Below are positions 12,601-24,600 of a DNA stretch of 64,000 bases, in pieces. The stretch lies in assembly GCF_032854445.1 (NCBI RefSeq), contig NC_088296.1, positions 684,001 to 748,000 on the forward strand, read 5' to 3'. This DNA comes from Liolophura sinensis. Its lineage: Eukaryota > Mollusca > Polyplacophora > Chitonida > Chitonidae. Under the pieces are notes generated by a model. The model was not told where the DNA came from. It searched no databases and saw nothing but the letters and a program-made list of their open reading frames with translations. Every line of letters starts with the position of its first letter. The stretch's first letter is position 1. The position numbers and the translations under genes are program-made.

Positions 12601-15600
12601 TATAGAAACACCGTTATAAAACACCAATCAATAAATAAATAAACAGATAGAGCTATGTCATTGCGCTGTACTACAGCTTTGAAGTAGTGAAATCAAGAAA
12701 TGGGCAGCAGAAACGTTATAAGTTTTTTGTTTTAAACGGAAACTTCATCTACACCCTGCCCTTTTTTAAAATTTTATGTAAATAACATTTATACAAATCT
12801 GGATTCTGTGTATATCGATCGTTGTAAATATCCGTAGTCTGACTTCTAGGATTGTCGGAAATGAACGGCTGATGTGTGTGATATCTCACTTTCGAGGTTT
12901 TTCGGTTGGGTATAAAGGATCTGACAATGAAAACGGTATGGTTATCAGCAGTTTTTAAGAATAAATCTGAGCAATACAGTGAGAAACAACAGCATAGACA
13001 GGAAAATCGGAGCTGCGACAACAGTGCGGCGCTGGTTAGGTCACACCTAATCGGTGAAATCTGCACTGTGGCCAATTTATCTGTTTGGGCTTTATTCCCA
13101 GTTATGTTCACGCAGAATGCTCAGCTCAATCGTGTAACGACTTTGACCATGTTTGTCTGTTTTGCAGTCCCCGATGGATGCAGAAATACAACCTTTATTA
13201 GTATGCCAGCAAGCCGTAAGGATTTAAACGGTGACCGTTTCACTCATTTTTTCACCACGAAATCTGAACACTATACTGTAAACCGGGTAGGGTCATACTT
13301 TAAAATGACTTTTGAAGAACTGTAAGACTTTAAAAATGGTACTTGTTGTTGCTTCACTTGGCGCTCAGCACGGAGAGGTTAGAGCATGGAAACATGACTG
13401 GTTAACCCGGTGTCAGTATAATGGGACTGCCATAAGGAGACATTGTATATGTACACACACTTAATGACACTTCGTGGTCATATGACTGAAAAAGTGTTAT
13501 CTACGACGTAAAGTTCCAGGCATCCATACATACATTGCGTTTGAGTGCATAAGTAATGGAAATTACGGGCATTTGTTGTGATACCTGTTGTAATTATTTT
13601 CTGGTTGTACTTCCTCTCCGGAGTCTCGTCGAATGCATGTCAGGCCATCTGAGATTCAGCAGCTTGAGGGACCCTGGCCGTCCATGGACCCCTCGCATTT
13701 TGTACTAGGAATGGTGAAAACATTGCACCGCGACTGAATCAAAAACTTAAACAGCCTCCGTAATTCTGTATATTAATATTCTTATATTATACACAATTCC
13801 ATGAAAACTATTCACATGTTTACAGCTACCTCATTGTTAATGAGGCTTGTAAACATTTTAACTCGGTACTGATCAAAAGTACTTTAGCCATTTTTATTTA
13901 AGGTTTCAAACTTTGAATCATATACAAGCATTAACTGTAATTATAATATATAAATTTCATGATATGCAATGGACGTACTCTGTTTACCACAGTTCGACGC
14001 TTACACACATGTACGAGCAAGTGTATGTAGGTATACAGTGATGGACCAACAAACATGGCCGTGTAATTGCGTGTTAATTGTGACAGTAAAGTATTTTCTG
14101 CAATCTTAGAAGAGGTGTAATAAATTGCTATTGCTATTAGCATGCCGTGCTTTTTTTATGCAATTCTGTACGGTATATGACAAGGTGGTAACTTAGTGAA
14201 TTGAAAGCATACGTGTGTAAGTTTACATGGACAGTTATACTAAAGCAAAACTGACAAAAGGCTTGATTTGACTGGTTGCTGGCTTGACAACTATCACACT
14301 GTTGTTGATGATCTGGTTTAACCCTCCATACTGTAGCCTGTAAAATTAAACACAGAACACGCTGCATAATAGTGAAAGGCCTACACGTTCCCCCAACAAA
14401 CACTTCTCCCCATAACGTCACGTTCTAAGCAGTTTGTCACATTCCGCATTCCACACTCTGCACCCAGGTGCATGTCGGAATAATGCAGGTCGACATTTTC
14501 GTCCGGGTTCATTTACTTATTTTATTTACTTGAGTGGTGTTTCAAGAATATTTCATACGAGAGCGGTCAGCATTGTGGTGGGAAGAAACCGGGGAAACCC
14601 ACGATCATTCGTAGGTTGACGCTAGACCTTCCCACTTATGATCGGAGAGAAACCCAGCACGAGCTAGACTTAAAACAGCAACCGCATTGCTTAGAGGCTG
14701 CTAAGTCATTTCTCAGGGCTAGTAGACTAACCACAAGGAGGCGGACACCCCCAATGATCTTTACATTCCACCATAGTACATTTGAAGTGCATTCATGTAT
14801 TTACGAATGGCCCAGTTTCTCAATATCTTTTTTTTTTAAATTTTTTTTCATATCGACACCATTGCTTTGGGGCAGCACAGCCTCTCATTATACTCCAGGT
14901 GCACAACTTCATGCTCGACTCATTTTCTTCAATGTTTCAGTGGTTATTTTTGGTCTCTGGCACCATTATTTGTCAGGTGCACCATTGCTTTGGGGCACCA
15001 CAACCTTTCATTATACTCAAGGCGCACAACTTCATGCTCGACTCATTTTCGTCAATGCTTCAGTGGTTATTTTTGGTCTCTGGCACCATTATATTTCAGG
15101 TGCACCATTGCTTTGGGGAAGCACAGCCTCTCATTATACTCCAGGTGCACAACTTCATGCTCGACTCATTTTCTTCAGTGTTTCAGTGGTTATTTTTGGT
15201 CTCTGGCACCATTATAGTTCAGGTGCACCATTGCTTTGGGGCAGCGTAGCCTCTCATTATACTCCAGGCGCACAGCTTCATGCTCGACTCATTTTCTTCA
15301 ATGTTTCAGTGGTTATTTTTGGTCTCTGGCACCATTATTTGTCAGGTGCACCATTGCTTTGGGGCACCACAACCTTTCATTATACTCAAGGCGCACAACT
15401 TCATGCTCGACTCATTTTCGTCAATGCTTCAGTGGTTATTTTTGGTCTCTGGCACCATTATATTTCAGGTGCACCATTGCTTTGGGGAAGCACAGCCTCT
15501 CATTATACTCCAGGTGCACAACTTCATGCTCGACTCATTTTCCTTCAATGTGTCAGTGGTTATTTATATAGTGGTTACTATATTTCAGGTGGACACCTCC

Positions 15601-18600
15601 ATGAACGTCTCAATTTATCAGCGTACCAGTGGTTTATTTTTGTTCTGTTTGACACCATTATATTTGAGGTGCACACCACTATGAACGTCTCATTTTGTCA
15701 GCCCATCTGTGATTATTTTTGCTTATTTTGACACCATTATATTTGAGGTGCACACCACTATGAACGTCTCATTTTGTCAGCCCATCTGGGAATATTTTTG
15801 CTTATTTTGACACCATTATATTTCAGGTGCACGCCTTCATGAACGGCTCATTTTCTGGAGCTCTGACGTCATCATTCGACCCGGTCTTCTATTTTCACCA
15901 CTCCTTTATGGACCGTTTACTGGAGACATGGCTGCGGCGAACTGGGGCAACGCCCGCGCAGGTTTTTACACAAACTGAATTAAAACGAAATTTATTAATA
16001 TATAAATTAACAAAATTGTTTACTTGACTATTTAGTTTCTTGAGTCTGCATTTTTTACTTTTTGGTGTTTTGTAAAATGCATGTCATACTTTTCATTTTG
16101 AGGACGCATGACACGTAATGTTCTATATTGTATATTTTTATTCTATAAAATGTTCTAGCGCGTATGAGTGATTCTATTCTATTCAGTCTTTACCTTTGGG
16201 AATAAGACCTACTGTAAAGCTAAGGCTTTATCAACTACAGGCAGTCAGCCCGACAATTAACGAGCTGGGCCAATCACTTCCTTAGGTTTTGAGCTCTTTC
16301 AACATAATTATGAGGGAGAGTAAAATGGAGTTATTGGGACTGGCTTTTATACCGTTTAGCTAGCTTGTGTTAGACCGTATAGCTAGGTTGTGTTAGGCTC
16401 TATAGCTATTTTCCGAAACATGACAAAATAACTGTCTGCAATCTTTTCCGTGTCATATTTTTTTATATCAGCTTAAACACGAAACATTTGCAAAAGTCAT
16501 TTACATGAAATAGCTACCATAGTTACAATCGATGAAACATTTAATTCATGTGTGATTGACTGCACAGTATTTCACTGATAGGAACCCGATCGGGTATAAA
16601 TTAAAAAAAAAGCATTCTGACTATCAGTGATTGGTGCTGTTAGTCCGACTGTCAAGTATTTCAACACCCGTCGCCAATATTAATATAATGTATGGGGTAG
16701 TCATGTGAGATCATGTGAGACTCCACAGCATATAAGCTATCATTTTTTCTTCGGTTTTTAACGACAAAATTATCATATGGTATATTCTCGTGAATGGTTT
16801 GCTTTGTTTAATTTAGATGTAGAAGAATCGTCATAAATGTTTCCATTTCAGTGACCCGTTAAGCTGTATCAACGATCCGAAAACAATGACCAAGCAATCA
16901 CAACCATAAAAAACCGCCCGGATATGAAATGGAACTGTTTGAGTTAACTCCCTTGCATCGTACCCTCCCCCCCCCCCCCGCTTACGTATTATTTATTTAT
17001 TTACTTCATTGGTATTTTACGCTAGAAGTTCACTTATACGAAGGCAGCAAGCAGTATGGTGGGAAGGAACAAAGCAAATTCCGGGGAAAACCCACGAAAA
17101 CCCGCAGGCTGCTGGATAACCTTGCCACGCACAAACAGATTACGCATTTATTTTCTTGTCCGAAATATCCTCGCCGGAAAACCTACAAATAATTTTTATT
17201 GCCTCTAATTTATTCATTCGAACGGCTCTTATGTATCTTTTCTATTTATTGCTCTTTTTCGAGGGTAAAATACATAAGCAATTGGAGAAAATTTCTTTCT
17301 TTATAAAGGTCAGGATCTATGGGTACTATCACAAATGACGGTAAATCGACTTAAGTGCACTGCACATGACATGTTAGTGTACTATGCGTTCACTCGAACT
17401 ACATCATCGGGGCACTTGCCGGTATATACAAAAATACGACTTGACAATAAAGTTAGAACACTTCAGGTATATAACTATTCTGACTACACACGTGCTGATA
17501 TATATGCCAAACTTACGGTTAACATACGGGATCTTTACACACACCTGTTCAGGTTAATTTATATCCCGCCTGTATTTTGACGAATGGGGGATGTAAGATG
17601 TACTTTTGATGAGCAAGACAAACGGCTTCATCTATCTCTTTATGAGCTAGGTGTAAATTGATAATTTATGCCATCTTCGTATATAAATTGGATAATAATA
17701 AATATTACTGTTAGGCATTAGATTGCAATACTATGTATTTAACTACTATCTATTTAACTATGTATTTAACTACTATCTATTTAACTATGTATTTGTTGTT
17801 TTTCAGCTTCCGTCTGTGGGGTCATATCCGGGTCATCACCGTGACTCGTACCTTGTGCCTTTCTTCCCCGTGGCCAAAGCATCCTGGTATTTCACCTCTT
17901 GTCGTAACCTAGGTTACGATTATGATAGCCTGTATGAGCCGAAGACGAACTTCAGCCGCTATGCAGAGGGGAATGTAAACAATACTACGGGTGGTTCTCT
18001 AAACGTAACCTCCAATATTTCAACACTCAGTGATACTAGTACAGTCGGTAAGATTACTTCTAATTTAATTCATAATTTATTCGTGTTTCATGCATTTATT
18101 TGCCGGCTAAATTGTTCTATGGCTTTAGAAGACTTATTTTGTTGAATTGATCACCTTAATTACTTAAATATTAGTACCCTGCTTTGACAGTTTGGGAGGC
18201 GTAATGACAATTAGCAGTCGACAAAGTTGGTAATATGGTGCGTGTATCTGTATGTCACATGTAAGAAAGTATATGCATGTCACATGTTCGAAAGTATCTG
18301 TATGTCACATGTGAGAAAGTATTTGAATGTCACATGTGAGAAAGTATCTGTATGTCACATGAGAGAAAGTATTTGTATGTCACATGTTAAAAGTATCTGT
18401 ATGTCACATGTGAGAAGGTATCCCTATGTCACATATGAGAAAATATCTGTATGTCACATGTGAAAATTATCTGTGTGTTACATGTGAGAAAGTATCTCTC
18501 TGTCACACTTGAAAAAGTATTTGTATGTCAAATGTGAGAAAGTATTTGTATGTCACATGTGAGAAAGTATTTGTATGTCACATGTAAAAAGTATCTGTAT

Positions 18601-21600
18601 GTTATGCGTGAAAAGTATCTCAAGGTAACATATGAGAAAGTATCTGTATGTCACATATGAAAAAGTATCTGTATGTAAAATGTGAGAAAATATCTGTATG
18701 TCGCATGTGAAAATTATCTGTGTGTTACATGTGAGAAAGTATCTCTCTGTCACACTTGAAAAAGTATTTGTATGTCAAATGTGAGAAAGTATTTGTATGT
18801 CACATGTGAGAAAGTATTTGTATGTCACATGTAAAAAGTATCTGTATGTTATGCGTGAAAAGTATCTCAAGGTAACATATGAGAAAGTATCTGTATGTCA
18901 CATATGAAAAAGTATCTGTTTGTAAAATGTGAGAAAATATCTGTATGTCACATGTGAAAATTATCTGTGTGTTACATGTGCAAAAGTATCTCTCTGTCAC
19001 ACGTGAAAAAGTATTTGTATGTCAAATGTGAGAAAGTATTTGTATGTCACATGTGAGAAAGTATTTGTATGTCACATGTAAAAAGTATCTGTATGTTATG
19101 CGTGAAAAGTATCTCAAGGTAACATATGAGAAAGTATATGTATGTCACATATGAAAAAGTATCTGTATGTAAAATGTGAGAAAGTATCTGTATCTCACAT
19201 ATTAGAAAGAATCTCTGTCACACGTGAGAAAGTATCTGTATGTCACATGTTAGAAAGTATCTGTATTTCACATGTGAGAAAGTACCTGTATGTCACATGT
19301 TAGAAAGTATCTGTATTTCACATGTGACAAAGTATTTGTATGTCAAATGTGAGAAAACCTCTGTAAGTCACATGTGAGAAAGTACCTGTATGTCACATGT
19401 GAGAAAGTATCTGCAAGTCACATGTATGTCACATGTGGGAAAGAATCTGTACGTAACATGTGAGAAAATATCTGTGTGCCACATCTGAGAAAGTATCTGT
19501 ATGTCACATGTGAGAAAGCACGTCGGTAGCGGTAATTTGCAAAAATCAGTGGTTCACCCCCTAAAAATGGTTTCCTCAACACGTAACACTGGGCGCCATC
19601 GTATAAGTAAAATATCCTTCAATCTGGCGTTAGGCAAAATCAAATCAATTACTCAAGTAAAGAAATAAATAATTTAGTGATATGCACCAATACCCAAATC
19701 AATCAAAATACACAATACGCATATTAGTTCATACCAGGCCAGAAGTCAATCTGTTCTATAACCTACATCCATACCTTCATATACCTAAGACATATTCCTA
19801 CCTGAGATGGAGTAAGCAGGTCCAGCAGTCCGTGTCTACATCCATACCTACATATACCTGACACATATTCCTACCTGACATGGAGTAAGCAGGTCCAGTA
19901 ATCTGTGTCTACATCCATACCTACATATACCTGAGACATATTCCTACCTGACATGGAGTAAGCAGTTCCAGTAATCTGTGTCCATACCTACATATACCTG
20001 AGACATATTCCTACCTGACATGCTGTAAACAGGTCCGGTAATCTGTGCCCATACCTACATACACCTGAGACATACTCATACCTGACATGGAGTAAACAGG
20101 TCCAGTAATCCGTGTTTACATCTATACCTACATACACCTGAGACATATTCATACCTGATATGGAGTAAGCAGTTCCAGTAATCTGTGTCCACATCCATAC
20201 CTACATATACCTGACACATATTCCTACCTGACATGGAGTAAGCAGTTCCAGTAATCTGTGTCCACATCCATACATACATATACCTGAGACATATTCCTAC
20301 CTGACATGCCGTAAACTAGTCAAGTAATCTGTGTCTGCATCCATACCTACATATACCTGAGACATATTCCTACCTGACATGGAGTAAGCAGTTCCAGTAA
20401 TGTGTGTGTACATCCATACATACATATACCTGAGACATATTCCTACCTGACATGGTGTAAGCAGGATCAGTAATCTGTGTCTACATCCATACCTACATAT
20501 ACCTGAGACATATTCCTACCTGACATGGAGTAAGCAGTTCCAGTAATCGGTGTCTACAACCATACCTACATATACCTGACACATATTCCTACCTGACATG
20601 GAGTAAGCAGGTCCAGTAATCGGTGTCTACAACCATACCTACATATACCTGAGACATATTCCTACCTGACATGGAGTAAGCAGTTCCAGTAATCTGTGTC
20701 TACATTTATACCTACATATACCTGAGACCTATTCATACCTGACATGGAGTAAGCAGGTCCAGTAATCGGTGTCTACAACCATACCTACATATACCTGACA
20801 CATATTCCTACCTGACATGGAGTAAGCAGTTCCAGTAATCTGTGTCCACAACCATACCTACATATACCTGAGACATATTCCTACCTGACATGGAATAAAC
20901 AGGTCCAGTAATCTGTGTCTACTACCATACCTACATATACCTGAGACATATTCCTACCTGACATGGAGTAAGCAGGATCAGTAATCTGTGTCCACATCCA
21001 TACCTACATATACCTGAGACATATTCCTACCTGACATGGAGTAAGCAGGTCCAGTAATCGGTGTCTACAACCATACCTACATATACCTGAGACATATTCC
21101 TACCTGACATGGAGTAAGCAGGTCCAGTAATCGGTGTCTACAACCATACCTACATATACCTGAGACATATTCCTACCTGACATGGAGTAAGCAGGTCCAG
21201 TAATCGGTGTCTACAACCATACCTACATATACCTGAGACATATTCCTACCTGACATGGAGTAAGCAGGTCCAGTAATCGGTGTCTACAACCATACCTACA
21301 TATACCTGAGACATATCCCTACCTGACATGGAGTAAACAGTTCCAGTAATCTTTGTCTACATCCATACCTACATACACCTGAGACATATTCCTACCTGAC
21401 ATGGAGTAAGCAGGTCCAGTAATCTGTGTCTACATATATACTCTTATATACCTGAGACATATTCATGCCTGGCATGGAGTAAGCAGGTCCAGTAATCTGT
21501 GTCTACATCCATACCTACATACACCTGAGACATATTTCTACCTGACATGGAATAAACAGGTCCAGTAATCGGTGTCAACATCCATATCTACATATACCTG

Positions 21601-24600
21601 AGACATATTCCTACCTGACATGGAGTAAGCAGGTCCAGTAATATGTGTCTACATCCATACCTACATACACCTGAGACATATTCCTACCTGACATGGAATA
21701 AACAGGTCCAGTAATCGGTGTCAACATCCATATCTACATATACCTGAGACATATTCCTACCTGACATGGAGTAAGCAGGATCAGTAATCTGTGTCAACAT
21801 CCATACCTACATATACCTGAGACATATTCCTACCTGACATGGAGTAAACAGTTCCAGTAATCTGTGTCTACATCCATACCTACATACACCTGAGACATAT
21901 TCCTACCTGACATGGAATAAACAGGTCCAGTAATCGGTGTCAACATCCATACCTACATGTCCCTGAGACATATTCCTACCTGACATGGAGTAAGCAGGTC
22001 CATTAATCTGTGTCTACATCCATACCTACATATACCTGAGACATATTCCTACCTGACATGGAATAAACAGGCCCAGTAATCTGTGTCAACATCCATACCT
22101 ACATATACCTGAGACATATTCCTACCTGACATGGAATAAACAGGTCCAGTAATCGGTGTCAGCATCCATACCTACATATACCTGAGACATATTCCTACCT
22201 GACATGGAATAAACAGGTCCAGTAATCGGTGTCAACATCCATACCTACATATACCTGAGACATATTCCTACCTGACATGGAATAAACAGGTCCAGTAATC
22301 TGTGTCCACATCCATACCTACATATACCTGAGACATATTCCTACCTGACATGGAATAAACAGGTCCAGTAATCGGTGTCAACATCCATACCTACATATAC
22401 CTGAGACATATTCCTACCTGACATGGAATAAACAGGTCCAGTAATCGGTGTCAACATCCATACCTACATATACCTGAGACATACTCATACCTGACATGGA
22501 GTAAACAGGTCCAGTAATCTGTGTCCACATCCATACCTACATATACCTGAGACATATTCCTACCTGACATGGAGTGAACAGGTCCAGTAATCTGTGTCTA
22601 CATCCATACCTACATATACCTGAGACACATTCCTACCTGGCATGGAAGAAGCAAGTCCAGTAATCTGTGTCTACATCCATACCTATATATACTTAAAGGG
22701 TAATCGGGTAATCTATGCTGAAAAAAAAACGCACAATAAAATTTGAAAAATTTTAAAGGGCTGAGTTGGATGGCTGAGTTGCTGAGTTGGATGGCTGAGT
22801 TGGATGTCTGAGTTGGATGAATTGCAATTACGAAATTAGCAAACCTGCCTGACGAAAGGTAACGTTTGAACTAAGTGTGAAAAAAGGGCTGCATTTGGTT
22901 AACTTGATATACCTGTGTTTGGGTGAGTTAGTATATCGTCATTAGGGTGAATGTATATCCTGTTATTTGTGTGAGGTGGTATAGGCATTCAGGCTACCTA
23001 ATATAGGTATTTAGATAATTTGATGTACTGTTGTTTTGTTGATTTGATATTGACATTCAGATGACTTGCTGTACAGATATTTGCGGGGAATTAATATAGG
23101 TGTTCAGGCTACTTGATGTACTGGTATTTGGGTTACTCAATATACAAGTTCAGGTCCTGGAATTGGGATACTTGATGTAGGTGTTCAGGTGACTTCATGT
23201 ATTGATATTTGGGTGAATTGATATTGGTATTTGGTTGACTTGCTGTACTGATATTTGCGATGAATTGACATAGGAGTTCAGGTCCTGGTATTTAGGATAC
23301 TGGATATAGGTGTTCAGGTGACTTCATGTAGTGATATTTAGGTGAATTGATATTGGTATTCGGTTGACTTGCTGTACTGATATTTGGGGTGAGTTGATAC
23401 TGGTATTCGGTTGACTTGCTGTACTGATATTTGGGGTGAGTTGATACTGGTATTCGGTTGACTTGCTGTACTGATATTTGCGGGGAATTGATATTGGTAT
23501 TCGGTTGACTTGCTGTAATGATATTTGGGTGAATTGATACTGGTATTCGGTTGACTTGCTGTACTGGTATTTGCGGTGAATTGATATAGGAGTTCAGGCT
23601 ACTTGATGTACTGATATTTGGGTGAATTGATACTGGTATTCGAGTGAGTTGCTGTACTGATATTTGCGATGAATTGACATAGGAGTTCAGGTCCTGGTAT
23701 TTAGGATACTGGATATAGGTGTTCAGGTGACGTCATGTACTGAATGAATTGATGTACTGGGTGAATTGATATTGGTATTCGTTTGACTTGCTGTACTGAT
23801 ATTTGCAGTGATTTGATAAAGGTGTTCAGGTTACGTGATGCACTGATATTTGGGATAATTGATATTGGCATTCGGGTGAATTGCTGTACTGATAATTGCA
23901 GTGAGTTGATGGGTATTCGGATAACATGATGTGCCAGTATTTCGGTGACTTGGTATGGATTTTCCGGTGACATGATGTACCGGTAATTGCATGACCTGGT
24001 GTAGCTTTTCCGGTGACATGATGCACCGGTAGTTGGGTGACTTGTTATCGACTAGCATAATGGACAGGTATTTCTGGTGACTTGGTATAGCTGTTCGGAT
24101 GACACGATGTACAGGTATTTTAGTGAATTGTTGTAGGGATTCGTATGACATGAGCACCGGTATATGGGTGACTTGGTATGGATATTCTGGTGACATGATG
24201 AACCGGTATTTGGTATAGCTATTAAGGCTGTTCGGGTGACATGATTCACCGGAATTTCTGGTGACTTGATATAGCTGTTCGGATGACACGATGTACCGGT
24301 ATTTTGGTGACTTGGTATGGCTATTCGGGTGACATGATATACCGGTATTTCGGTGACTTGGTATGGATGTTCGGGTGACATGATGTTCCGGTATTTCGGT
24401 GACTTGGTATGGATGTTCGGATAACATGATTTTCCTGTATTTCGGTGACTTGGTTTCCTGTGACATGATGCACCGGTATTTAGGTAACGTTTTATAGCTA
24501 TTCTAGTCACATGATGTACCGGTATTTTGGTGACTTGGTATAGCTAATCGGGTGGCCGGATACACCTGTATTTGCGTGACCTAGTTTAGCCATTCGAGTG

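Noticed and set aside
14616-15731. 371-codon open frame on the + strand, the longest in the window
   Set aside because: It runs through the 123-bp array, whose length is divisible by three; all three frames are open there. No start context or domain, and it lies inside the tyrosinase intron.
19755-22690. Possible CRISPR-like or satellite-encoded array
   Set aside because: Units are head-to-tail with no unique spacers, in a eukaryotic intron; a minisatellite explains it.
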